Shown here piece by piece: positions 34,712-48,100 of a stretch of 64,000 bases of DNA. The notes beneath the pieces were generated by a model, which searched no databases, was not told where the DNA came from, and worked only from the letters and a program-made list of their open reading frames with translations. Position numbers and translations under genes: made by a program. This stretch comes from Nansenia antarctica (lineage: Eukaryota > Chordata > Actinopteri > Argentiniformes > Microstomatidae): assembly GCA_963989245.1 (NCBI GenBank), contig OZ022348.1:35930931-35994930 (forward strand). Direction: 5' to 3'. Position 1 is the first letter of the stretch. The number at the start of each line of letters is the position of its first letter.

Positions 34712-37700
34712 ATTATTCAACAACAAGTCAAAATGTGCTCGTGAAAGGCAGAAAACACCACTTTGATAGTTTGATATAACTTGAGAACGAATGCAAAAAA
34801 CAGTCCACTCTAAGAACAGGCCGCTTGGACACTTTCAGAACAGCTCTGTTAATGACTGAAAACAGCTCTCGAAGAGATTGTCAAAAGAGACTCCGAAAAC
34901 GAAACGTTGATCACTTTTGAGCAAAAGGCTGCACACACGCAATTCAAGTTGCTCTGATTGTCATTTAGAGTTACATTATAGGATTATTCAACAACAAGTC
35001 AAAATGTGCTGGTGAAAGGCAGAAAACACCACTTTGATAGTTTGATATAACTTGAGAACGAATGCAAAAAACAGTCCACTCTAAGAACAGGCCGCTTGGA
35101 CACTTTCAGAACAGCTCTGTTAATGACTGAAAACAGCTCTCGAAGAGATTGTCAAAAGAGACTCCGAAAACGAAACGTTGATCACTTTTGAGCAAAAGGC
35201 TGCACACACGCAATTCAAGTTGCTCTGATTGTCATTTAGAGTTACATTATAGGATTATTCAACAACAAGTCAAAATGTGCTCGTGAAAGGCAGAAAACAA
35301 CACTTTGATAGTTTGATATAACTTGAGAACGAATGCAAAAAACAGTCCACTCTCAGAACAGGCCGCTTGGACACTTTCAGAACAGCTCTGTTAATGACTG
35401 AAAACAGCTCTCGAAGAGATTGTCAAAAGAGACTCCGAAAACGAAACGTTGATCACTTTTGAGCAAAAGGCTGCACACACGTAATTCAAGTTGCTCTGAT
35501 TGTCATTTAGAGTTACATTATAGGATTATTCAACAACAAGTCAAAATGTGCTCGTGAAAGGCAGAAAACAACACTTTGATAGTTTGATATAACTTGAGAA
35601 CGAATGCAAAAAACAGTCCACTCTAAGAACAGGCCGCTTGGACACTTTCAGAACAGCTCTGTTAATGACTGAAAACAGCTCTCGAAGAGATTGTCAAAAG
35701 AGACTCCGAAAACGAAACGTTGATCACTTTTGAGCAAAAGGCTGCACACACGCAATTCAAGTTGCTCTGATTGTCATTTAGAGTTACATTATATGATTAT
35801 TCAGCAACAAGTCAAAATGTGCTCCAGAAAGGCAGAAAACAAAACTTTGATAGAACTTGAGAACGAATGCAAAAAACAGTCCACTCTCAGAACAGGCCGC
35901 TTGGACACTTTCAGAACAGCTCTGTTAATGACTGAAAACAGCTCTCGAAGAGATTGTCAAAAGAGACTCCAAAAACGAAACGTTGATCACTTTTGAGCAA
36001 AAGGCTGCACACACGCAATTCAAGTTGCTCTGATTGTCATTTAGAGTTACATTATAGGATTATTCAACAACAAGTCAAAATGTGCTTGTGAAAGGCAGAA
36101 AACACCACTTTGATAGTTTGATATAACTTGAGAACGAATGCAAAAAACAGTCCACTCTAAGAACAGGCCGCTTGGACACTTTCAGAACAGCTCTGTTAAT
36201 GACTGAAAACAGCTCTCGAAGAGATTGTCAAAAGAGACTCCGAAAACGAAACGTTGATCACTTTTGAGCAAAAGGCTGCACACACGCAATTCAAGTTGCT
36301 CTGATTGTCATTTAGAGTTACATTATAGGATTATTCAACAACAAGTCAAAATGTGCTCGTGAAAGGCAGAAAACAACACTTTGATAGTTTGATATAACTT
36401 GAGAACGAATGCAAAAACAGTCCACTCTAAGAACAGGCCGCTTGGACACTTTCAGAACAGCTCTGTTAATGACTGAAAACAGCTCTCGAAGAGATTGTCA
36501 AAAGAGACTCCGAAAACGAAACGTTGATCACTTTTGAGCAAAAGGCTGCACACACGCAATTCAAGTTGCTCTGATTGTCATTTAGAGTTACATTATAGTA
36601 GCATTCAGCAACAAGTCAAAATGTGCTCCAGAAAAGCAGAAAACAACACTGATAGAACTTGAGAACGAATGCAAAAAACAGTCCACTCTAAGAACAGGCC
36701 GCTTGGACACTTTCAGAACAGCTCTGTTAATGACTGAAAACAGCTCTCGAAGAGATTGTCAAAAGAGACTCTGAAAACGAAACGTTGATCACTTTTGAGC
36801 AAAAGGCTGCACACACGCAATTCAAGTTGCACTGATTGTCATTTAGAGTTACATTATAGGATTATTCAACAACAAGTCAAAATGTGCTCGTGAAAGGCAG
36901 AAAACAACACTTTGATAGTTTGATATAACTTGAGAACGAATGCAAAAAACAGTCCACTCTAAGAACAGGCCGCTTGGACACTTTCAGAACAGCTCTGTTA
37001 ATGACTGAAAACAGCTCTCGAAGAGATTGTCAAAAGAGACTCCGAAAACGAAACGTTGATCACTTTTGAGCAAAAGGCTGCACACACGCAATTCAAGTTG
37101 CTCTGATTGTCATTTAGAGTTACATTATAGGATTATTCAACAACAAGTCAAAATGTGCACGTGAAAGGCAGAAAACAACACTTTGATAGTTTGACATAAC
37201 TTGAGAACGAATGCAAAAAACAGTCCACTCTAAGAACAGGCCGCTTGGACACTTTCAGAACAGCTCTGTTAATGACTGAAAACAGCTCTCGAAGAGATTG
37301 TCAAAAGAGACTCCGAAAACGAAAAGTTGATCACTTTTGAGCAAAAGGCTGCACACACGCAATTCAAGTTGCTCTGATTGTCATTTAGAGTTACATTATA
37401 TGATTATTCAGCAACAAGTCAAAATGTGCTCCAGAAAGGCAGAAAACAAAACTTTGATAGAACTTGAGAACGAATGCAAAAAACAGTCCACTCTCAGAAC
37501 AGGCCGCTTGGACACTTTCAGAACAGCTCTGTTAATGACTGAAAACAGCTCTCGAAGAGATTGTCAAAAGAGACTCCAAAAACGAAACGTTGATCACTTT
37601 TGAGCAAAAGGCTGCACACACGCAATTCAAGTTGCTCTGATTGTCATTTAGAGTTACATTATAGGATTATTCAACAACAAGTCAAAATGTGCTTGTGAAA

Positions 37701-40700
37701 GGCAGAAAACACCACTTTGATAGTTTGATATAACTTGAGAACGAATGCAAAAAACAGTCCACTCTAAGAACAGGCCGCTTGGACACTTTCAGAACAGCTC
37801 TGTTAATGACTGAAAACAGCTCTCGAAGAGATTGTCAAAAGAGACTCCGAAAACGAAACGTTGATCACTTTTGAGCAAAAGGCTGCACACACGCAATTCA
37901 AGTTGCTCTGATTGTCATTTAGAGTTACATTATAGGATTATTCAACAACAAGTCAAAATGTGCTCGTGAAAGGCAGAAAACAACACTTTGATAGTTTGAT
38001 ATAACTTGAGAACGAATGCAAAAACAGTCCACTCTAAGAACAGGCCGCTTGGACACTTTCAGAACAGCTCTGTTAATGACTGAAAACAGCTCTCGAAGAG
38101 ATTGTCAAAAGAGACTCCGAAAACGAAACGTTGATCACTTTTGAGCAAAAGGCTGCACACACGCAATTCAAGTTGCTCTGATTGTCATTTAGAGTTACAT
38201 TATAGTAGCATTCAGCAACAAGTCAAAATGTGCTCCAGAAAAGCAGAAAACAACACTGATAGAACTTGAGAACGAATGCAAAAAACAGTCCACTCTAAGA
38301 ACAGGCCGCTTGGACACTTTCAGAACAGCTCTGTTAATGACTGAAAACAGCTCTCGAAGAGATTGTCAAAAGAGACTCTGAAAACGAAACGTTGATCACT
38401 TTTGAGCAAAAGGCTGCACACACGCAATTCAAGTTGCACTGATTGTCATTTAGAGTTACATTATAGGATTATTCAACAACAAGTCAAAATGTGCTCGTGA
38501 AAGGCAGAAAACAACACTTTGATAGTTTGATATAACTTGAGAACGAATGCAAAAAACAGTCCACTCTAAGAACAGGCCGCTTGGACACTTTCAGAACAGC
38601 TCTGTTAATGACTGAAAACAGCTCTCGAAGAGATTGTCAAAAGAGACTCCGAAAACGAAACGTTGATCACTTTTGAGCAAAAGGCTGCACACACGCAATT
38701 CAAGTTGCTCTGATTGTCATTTAGAGTTACATTATAGGATTATTCAACAACAAGTCAAAATGTGCACGTGAAAGGCAGAAAACAACACTTTGATAGTTTG
38801 ATATAACTTGAGAACGAATGCAAAAAACAGTCCACTCTAAGAACAGGCCGCTTGGACACTTTCAGAACAGCTCTGTTAATGACTGAAAACAGCTCTCGAA
38901 GAGATTGTCAAAAGAGACTCCGAAAACGAAACGTTGATCACTTTTGAGCAAAAGGCTGCACACACGCAATTCAAGTTGCTCTGATTGTCATTTAGAGTTA
39001 CATTATAGGATTATTCAACAACAAGTCAAAATGTGCTCGTGAAAGGCAGAAAACAACACTTTGATAGTTTGATATAACTTGAGAACGAATGCAAAAAACA
39101 GTCCACTCAAAGAACAGGCCGCTTGGACACTTTCAGAACAGCTCTGTTAATGACTGAAAACAGCTCTCGAAGAGATTGTCAAAAGAGACTCCGAAAACGA
39201 AACGTTGATCACTTTTGAGCAAAAGGCTGCACACACGCAATTCAAGTTGCTCTGATTGTCATTTAGAGTTACATTATAGGATTATTCAACAACAAGTCAA
39301 AATGTGCTCGTGAAAGGCAGAAAACAACACTTTGATAGTTTGATATAACTTGAGAACGAATGCAAAAAACAGTCCACTCTAAGAACAGGCCGCTTGGACA
39401 CTTTCAGAACAGCTCTGTTAATGACTGAAAACAGCTCTCGAAGAGATTGTCAAAAGAGACTCCGAAAACGAAACGTTGATCACTTTTGAGCAAAAGGCTG
39501 CACACACGCAATTCAAGTTGCTCTGATTGTCATTTAGAGTTACATTATAGGATTATTCAACAACAAGTCAAAATGTGCTCGTGAAAGGCAGAAAACAACA
39601 CTTTGATAGTTTGATATAACTTGAGAACGAATGCAAAAAACAGTCCACTCTCAGAACAGGCCGCTTGGACACTTTCAGAACAGCTCTGTTAATGACTGAA
39701 AACAGCTCTCGAAGAGATTGTCAAAAGAGACTCCGAAAACGAAACGTTGATCACTTTTGAGCAAAAGGCTGCACACACGTAATTCAAGTTGCTCTGATTG
39801 TCATTTAGAGTTACATTATAGGATTATTCAACAACAAGTCAAAATGTGCTCGTGAAAGGCAGAAAACAACACTTTGATAGTTTGATATAACTTGAGAACG
39901 AATGCAAAAAACAGTCCACTCTAAGAACAGGCCGCTTGGACACTTTCAGAACAGCTCTGTTAATGACTGAAAACAGCTCTCGAAGAGATTGTCAAAAGAG
40001 ACTCCGAAAACGAAACGTTGATCACTTTTGAGCAAAAGGCTGCACACACGCAATTCAAGTTGCTCTGATTGTCATTTAGAGTTACATTATAGGAGCATTC
40101 AGCAACAAGTCAAAATGTGCTCCAGAAAAGCAGAAAACAACACTGATAGAACTTGAGAACGAATGCAAAAAACAGTCCACTCTAAGAACAGGCCGCTTGG
40201 ACACTTTCAGAACAGCTCTGTTAATGACTGAAAACAGCTCTCGAAGAGATTGTCAAAAGAGACTCTGAAAACGAAACGTTGATCACTTTTGAGCAAAAGG
40301 CTGCACACACGCAATTCAAGTTGCACTGATTGTCATTTAGAGTTACATTATAGGATTATTCAACAACAAGTCAAAATGTGCTCGTGAAAGGCAGAAAACA
40401 ACACTTTGATAGTTTGATATAACTTGAGAACGAATGCAAAAAACAGTCCACTCTAAGAACAGGCCGCTTGGACACTTTCAGAACAGCTCTGTTAATGACT
40501 GAAAACAGCTCTCGAAGAGATTGTCAAAAGAGACTCCGAAAACGAAACGTTGATCACTTTTGAGCAAAAGGCTGCACACTCGCAATTCAAGTTGCTCTGA
40601 TTGTCATTTGGAGTTACATTATAGGATTATTCAACAACAAGTCAAAATGTGCTAGTGAAAGGCAGAAAACAACACTTTGATAGTTTGATATAACTTGAGA

Positions 40701-41375
40701 ACGAATGCAAAAAACAGTCCACTCTAAGAACAGGCCGCTTGGACACTTTCAGAACAGCTCTGTTAATGACTGAAAACAGCTCTCGAAGAGATTGTCAAAA
40801 GAGACTCTGAAAACGAAACGTTGATCACTTTTGAGCAAAAGGCTGCACACACGCAATTCAAGTTGCACTGATTGTCATTTAGAGTTACATTATAGGATTA
40901 TTCAACAACAAGTCAAAATGTGCTCGTGAAAGGCAGAAAACAACACTTTGATAGTTTGATATAACTTGAGAACGAATGCAAAAAACAGTCCACTCTAAGA
41001 ACAGGCCGCTTGGACACTTTCAGAACAGCTCTGTTAATGACTGAAAACAGCTCTCGAAGAGATTGTCAAAAGAGACTCCGAAAACGAAACGTTGATCACT
41101 TTTGAGCAAAAGGCTGCACACACGCAATTCAAGTTGCTCTGATTGTCATTTAGAGTTACATTATAGGATTATTCAACAACAAGTCAAAATGTGCTCGTGA
41201 AAGGCAGAAAACAACACTTTGATAGTTTGATATAACTTGAGAACGAATGCAAAAAACAGTCCACTCTAAGAACAGGCCGCTTGGACACTTTCAGAACAGC
41301 TCTGTTAATGACTGAAAACAGCTCTCGAAGAGATTGTCAAAAGAGACTCCGAAAACGAAACGTTGATCACTTTTG
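34712..41375 (+). repeat. Satellite array right of hAT copy A, with 1607-bp HOR
   Basis: About 25 monomers. Positions up to 37942 reappear after hAT copy B with an offset of 26,058 bp, including the private variant ctggtgaaagg near 35009. A six-monomer HOR of 1607 bp occurs twice in tandem at 35733-37339 and 37340-38946. From 38947 to 41375 the monomers are mainly canonical, with gttgcactg variants near 40324 and 40866, one gtaatt variant near 39780, and a short monomer near 40094. There is no gene or transposon. Confidence 0.92.
35733..38946 (+). repeat. Tandem pair of 1607-bp six-monomer HOR units
   Basis: Each unit runs: 263-bp monomer with gactccaaaaac; cttgtg/caccac monomer; 270-bp five-A monomer; short monomer with gtagcattcagc and gactctg; canonical monomer after gttgcactg; and gcacgtg monomer. 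The lengths 263+271+270+261+271+271 sum to 1607, and the two units begin exactly 1607 bp apart. I saw only two differences, both in the first copy: tttgacataac near 37193 and gaaaagttgatc near 37325. The same unit follows hAT copy B at 61791-63397, where a further copy begins and is cut by the window edge. Confidence 0.9.
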
Positions 41376-44300
41376 AGCAAAAGGCTGCACACACGCAATT
41401 CAAGTTGCTCTGATTGTCATTTAGAGTTACATTATATGATTATTCAGCAACAAGTCAAAATGTGCTCCAGAAAGGCAGAAAACAAAACTTTGATAGTTTG
41501 ATATAACTTGAGAACGAATGCAAAAAACAGTCCACTCTAAGAACAGGCCGCTTGGACACTTTCAGAACAGCTCTGTTAATGACTGAAAACAGCTCTCGAA
41601 GAGATTGTCAAAAGAGACTCTGAAAACGAAACGTTGATCACTTTTGAGCAAAAGGCTGCACACACGCAATTCAAGTTGCTCTGATTGTCATTTAGAGTTA
41701 CATTATAGGATTATTCAACAACAAGTCAAAATGTGCTCGTGAAAGGCAGAAAACAACACTTTGATAGTTTGATATAACTTGAGAACGAATGCAAAAAACA
41801 GTCCACTCTAAGAACAGGCCGCTTGGACACTTTCAGAACAGCTCTGTTAATGACTGAAAACAGCTCTTCGAAGAGATTGTCAAAAGAGACTCCGAAAACG
41901 AAACGTTGATCACTTTTGAGCAAAAGGCTGCACACACGCAATTCAAGTTGCTCTGATTGTCATTTAGAGTTACATTATAGGATTATTCAACAACAAGTCA
42001 AAATGTGCTCGTGAAAGGCAGAAAACAACACTTTGATAGTTTGATATAACTTGAGAACGAATGCAAAAAACAGTCCACTCTAAGAACAGGCCGCTTGGAC
42101 ACTTTCAGAACAGCTCTGTTAATGACTGAAAACAGCTCTCGAAGAGATTGTCAAAAGAGACTCCGAAAACGAAACGTTGATCACTTTTGAGCAAAAGGCT
42201 GCACACACGCAATTCAAGTTGCTCTGATTGTCATTTAGAGTTACATTATAGGATTATTCAACAACAAGTCAAAATGTGCTTGTGAAAGGCAGAAAACAAC
42301 ACTTTGATAGTTTGATATAACTTGAGAACGAATGCAAAAAACAGTCCACTCTAAGAACAGGCCGCTTGGACACTTTCAGAACAGCTCTGTTAATGACTGA
42401 AAACAGCTCTCGAAGAGATTGTCAAAAGAGACTCCGAAAACGAAACGTTGATCACTTTTGAGCAAAAGGCTGCACACACGCAATTCAAGTTGCTCTGATT
42501 GTCATTTAGAGTTACATTATAGGAGCATTCAGCAACAAGTCAAAATGTGCTCCAGAAAAGCAGAAAACAACACTGATAGAACTTGAGAACGAATGCAAAA
42601 AACAGTCCACTCTCAGAACAGGCCGCTTGGACACTTTCAGAACAGCTCTGTTAATGACTGAAAACAGCTCTCGGAGAGATTGTCAAAAGAGACTCCGAAA
42701 ACGAAACGTTGATCACTTTTGAGCAAAAGGCTGCACACACGCAATTCAAGTTGCTCTGATTGTCATTTAGAGTTACATTATAGGATTATTCAACAACAAG
42801 TCAAAATGTGCTCGTGAAAGGCAGAAAACACCACTTTTATAGTTTGATATAACTTGAGAACGAATGCAAAAAACAGTCCACTCTAAGAACAGGCCGCTTG
42901 GACACTTTCAGAACAGCTCTGTTAATGACTGAAAACAGCTCTCGAAGAGATTGTCAAAAGAGACTCCGAAAACGAAACGTTGATCACTTTTGAGCAAAAG
43001 GCTGCACACACGCAATTCAAGTTGCTCTGATTGTCATTTAGAGTTACATTATAGGATTATTCAACAACAAGTCAAAATGTGCTCGTGAAAGGCAGAAAAC
43101 AACACTTTGATAGTTTGATATAACTTGAGAACGAATGCAAAAAACAGTCCACTCTAAGAACAGGCCGCTTGGACACTTTCAGAACAGCTCTGTTAATGAC
43201 TGAAAACAGCTCTCGGAGAGATTGTCAAAAGAGACTCCGAAAACGAAACGTTGATCACTTTTGAGCAAAAGGCTGCACACACGCAATTCAAGTTGCTCTG
43301 ATTGTCATTTAGAGTTACATTATATGATTATTCAGCAACAAGTCAAAATGTGCTCCAGAAAGGCAGAAAACAAAACTTTGATAGTTTGATATAACTTGAG
43401 AACGAATGCAAAAAACAGTCCACTCTAAGAACAGGCCGCTTGGACACTTTCAGAACAGCTCTGTTAATGACTGAAAACAGCTCTCGAAGAGATTGTCAAA
43501 AGAGACTCTGAAAACGAAACGTTGATCACTTTTGAGCAAAAGGCTGCACACACGCAATTCAAGTTGCTCTGATTGTCATTTAGAGTTACATTATAGGATT
43601 ATTCAACAACAAGTCAAAATGTGCTCGTGAAAGGCAGAAAACAACACTTTGATAGTTTGATATAACTTGAGAACGAATGCAAAAAACAGTCCACTCTAAG
43701 AACAGGCCGCTTGGACACTTTCAGAACAGCTCTGTTAATGACTGAAAACAGCTCTTCGAAGAGATTGTCAAAAGAGACTCCGAAAACGAAACGTTGATCA
43801 CTTTTGAGCAAAAGGCTGCACACACGCAATTCAAGTTGCTCTGATTGTCATTTAGAGTTACATTATAGGATTATTCAACAACAAGTCAAAATGTGCTCGT
43901 GAAAGGCAGAAAACAACACTTTGATAGTTTGATATAACTTGAGAACGAATGCAAAAAACAGTCCACTCTAAGAACAGGCCGCTTGGACACTTTCAGAACA
44001 GCTCTGTTAATGACTGAAAACAGCTCTCGAAGAGATTGTCAAAAGAGACTCCGAAAACGAAACGTTGATCACTTTTGAGCAAAAGGCTGCACACACGCAA
44101 TTCAAGTTGCTCTGATTGTCATTTAGAGTTACATTATAGGATTATTCAACAACAAGTCAAAATGTGCTTGTGAAAGGCAGAAAACAACACTTTGATAGTT
44201 TGATATAACTTGAGAACGAATGCAAAAAACAGTCCACTCTAAGAACAGGCCGCTTGGACACTTTCAGAACAGCTCTGTTAATGACTGAAAACAGCTCTCG

Positions 44301-45151
44301 AAGAGATTGTCAAAAGAGACTCCGAAAACGAAACGTTGATCACTTTTGAGCAAAAGGCTGCACACACGCAATTCAAGTTGCTCTGATTGTCATTTAGAGT
44401 TACATTATAGGAGCATTCAGCAACAAGTCAAAATGTGCTCCAGAAAAGCAGAAAACAACACTGATAGAACTTGAGAACGAATGCAAAAAACAGTCCACTC
44501 TCAGAACAGGCCGCTTGGACACTTTCAGAACAGCTCTGTTAATGACTGAAAACAGCTCTCGGAGAGATTGTCAAAAGAGACTCCGAAAACGAAACGTTGA
44601 TCACTTTTGAGCAAAAGGCTGCACACACGCAATTCAAGTTGCTCTGATTGTCATTTAGAGTTACATTATAGGATTATTCAACAACAAGTCAAAATGTGCT
44701 CGTGAAAGGCAGAAAACACCACTTTTATAGTTTGATATAACTTGAGAACGAATGCAAAAAACAGTCCACTCTAAGAACAGGCCGCTTGGACACTTTCAGA
44801 ACAGCTCTGTTAATGACTGAAAACAGCTCTCGAAGAGATTGTCAAAAGAGACTCCGAAAACGAAACGTTGATCACTTTTGAGCAAAAGGCTGCACACACG
44901 CAATTCAAGTTGCTCTGATTGTCATTTAGAGTTACATTATAGGATTATTCAACAACAAGTCAAAATGTGCTCGTGAAAGGCAGAAAACAACACTTTGATA
45001 GTTTGATATAACTTGAGAACGAATGCAAAAAACAGTCCACTCTAAGAACAGGCCGCTTGGACACTTTCAGAACAGCTCTGTTAATGACTGAAAACAGCTC
45101 TCGGAGAGATTGTCAAAAGAGACTCCGAAAACGAAACGTTGATCACTTTTG
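41376..45151 (+). repeat. Tandem pair of 1888-bp seven-monomer HOR units
   Basis: Copy 1 is 41376-43263 and copy 2 is 43264-45151. Order: tatat-linker monomer with gactctg; 272-bp palindromic monomer; canonical; cttgtg monomer; short monomer with ctcggag; caccacttttatag monomer; canonical-length monomer with ctcggag. Five 271-bp units plus 272 and 261 give 1888. The pair is evidence of block-wise unequal crossing over. A related partial order occurs at 30.7-32.4 kb and 57.0-58.7 kb. Confidence 0.88.
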
Positions 45152-48100
45152 AGCAAAAGGCTGCACACACGCAATTCAAGTTGCTCTGATTGTCATTTAG
45201 AGTTACATTATAGGATTATTCAACAACAAGTCAAAATGTGCTCGTGAAAGGCAGAAAACAACACTTTGATAGTTTGATATAACTTGAGAACGAATGCAAA
45301 AAACAGTCCACTCTCAGAACAGGCCGCTTGGACACTTTCAGAACAGCTCTGTTAATGACTGAAAACAGCTCTCGAAGAGATTGTCAAAAGAGACTCCGAA
45401 AACGAAACGTTGATCACTTTTGAGCAAAAGGCTGCACACACGCAATTCAAGTTGCTCTGATTGTCATTTAGAGTTACATTATAGGATTATTCAACAACAA
45501 GTCAAAATGTGCTCGTGAAAGGCAGAAAACAACACTTTGATAGTTTGATATAACTTGAGAACGAATGCAAAAAACAGTCCACTCTAAGAACAGGCCGCTT
45601 GGACACTTTCAGAACAGCTCTGTTAATGACTGAAAACAGCTCTCGAAGAGATTGTCAAAAGAGACTCTGAAAACGAAACGTTGATCACTTTTGAGCAAAA
45701 GGCTGCACACACGCAATTCAAGTTGCTCTGATTGTCATTTAGAGTTACATTATAGGATTATTCAACAACAAGTCAAAATGTGCTCGTGAAAGGCAGAAAA
45801 CAACACTTTGATAGTTTGATATAACTTGAGAACGAATGCAAAAAACAGTCCACTCTAAGAACAGGCCGCTTGGACACTTTCAGAACAGCTCTGTTAATGA
45901 CTGAAAACAGCTCTTCGAAGAGATTGTCAAAAGAGACTCCGAAAACGAAACGTTGATCACTTTTGAGCAAAAGGCTGCACACACGCAATTCAAGTTGCTC
46001 TGATTGTCATTTAGAGTTACATTATAGGATTATTCAACAACAAGTCAAAATGTGCTCGTGAAAGGCAGAAAACAACACTTTGATAGTTTGATATAACTTG
46101 AGAACGAATGCAAAAAACAGTCCACTCTAAGAACAGGCCGCTTGGACACTTTCAGAACAGCTCTGTTAATGACTGAAAACAGCTCTCGAAGAGATTGTCA
46201 AAAGAGACTCCGAAAACGAAACGTTGATCACTTTTGAGCAAAAGGCTGCACACACGCAATTCAAGTTGCTCTGATTGTCATTTAGAGTTACATTATAGGA
46301 TTATTCAACAACAAGTCAAAATGTGCTTGTGAAAGGCAGAAAACAACACTTTGATAGTTTGATATAACTTGAGAACGAATGCAAAAAACAGTCCACTCTA
46401 AGAACAGGCCGCTTGGACACTTTCAGAACAGCTCTGTTAATGACTGAAAACAGCTCTCGAAGAGATTGTCAAAAGAGACTCCGAAAACGAAACGTTGATC
46501 ACTTTTGAGCAAAAGGCTGCACACACGCAATTCAAGTTGCTCTGATTGTCATTTAGAGTTACATTATATGATTATTCAGCAACAAGTCAAAATGTGCTCC
46601 AGAAAGGCAGAAAACAAAACTTTGATAGTTTGATATAACTTGAGAACGAATGCAAAAAACAGTCCACTCTAAGAACAGGCCGCTTGGACACTTTCAGAAC
46701 AGCTCTGTTAATGACTGAAAACAGCTCTCGAAGAGATTGTCAAAAGAGACTCCGAAAACGAAACGTTGATCACTTTTGAGCAAAAGGCTGCACACACGCA
46801 ATTCAAGTTGCTCTGATTGTCATTTAGAGTTACATTATAGGAGCATTCAGCAACAAGTCAAAATGTGCTCCAGAAAAGCAGAAAACAACACTGATAGAAC
46901 TTGAGAACGAATGCAAAAAACAGTCCACTCTCAGAACAGGCCGCTTGGACACTTTCAGAACAGCTCTGTTAATGACTGAAAACAGCTCTCGAAGAGATTG
47001 TCAAAAGAGACTCCGAAAACGAAACGTTGATCACTTTTGAGCAAAAGGCTGCACACACGCAATTCAAGTTGCTCTGATTGTCATTTAGAGTTACATTATA
47101 GGATTATTAAACAACAAGTCAAAATGTGCTCGTGAAAGGCAGAAAACAACACTTTGATAGTTTGATATAACTTGAGAACGAATGCAAAAAACAGTCCACT
47201 CTAAGAACAGGCCGCTTGGACACTTTCAGAACAGCTCTGTTAATGACTGAAAACAGCTCTCGAAGAGATTGTCAAAAGAGACTCCGAAAACGAAACGTTG
47301 ATCACTTTTGAGCAAAAGGCTGCACACACGCAATTCAAGTTGCTCTGATTGTCATTTAGAGTTACATTATAGGAGCATTCAGCAACAAGTCAAAATGTGC
47401 TCCAGAAAAGCAGAAAACAACACTGATAGAACTTGAGAACGAATGCAAAAAACTGTCCACTCTCAGAACAGGCCGCTTGGACACTTTCAGAACAGCTCTG
47501 TTAATGACTGAAAACAGCTCTCGGAGAGATTGTCAAAAGAGACTCCGAAAACGAAACGTTGATCACTTTTGAGCAAAAGGCTGCACACACGCAATTCAAG
47601 TTGCTCTGATTGTCATTTAGAGTTACATTATAGGATTATTCAACAACAAGTCAAAATGTGCTCGTGAAAGGCAGAAAACACCACTTTGATAGTTTGATAT
47701 AACTTGAGAACGAATGCAAAAAACAGTCCACTCTAAGAACAGGCCGCTTGGACACTTTCAGAACAGCTCTGTTAATGACTGAAAACAGCTCTCGAAGAGA
47801 TTGTCAAAAGAGACTCCGAAAACGAAACGTTGATCACTTTTGAGCAAAAGGCTGCACACACGCAATTCAAGTTGCTCTGATTGTCATTTAGAGTTACATT
47901 ATAGGATTATTCAACAACAAGTCAAAATGTGCTCGTGAAAGGCAGAAAACACCACTTTGATAGTTTGATATAACTTGAGAACGAATGCAAAAAACAGTCC
48001 ACTCTAAGAACAGGCCGCTTGGACACTTTCAGAACAGCTCTGTTAATGACTGAAAACAGCTCTCGAAGAGATTGTCAAAAGAGACTCCGAAAACGAAACG

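Noticed and set aside
34584..34766. 60-codon frame across the right hAT terminus (and 60642-60824), plus 63 codons at 60490
   Set aside because: They run through the inverted repeat into satellite DNA, with no start context or domain.
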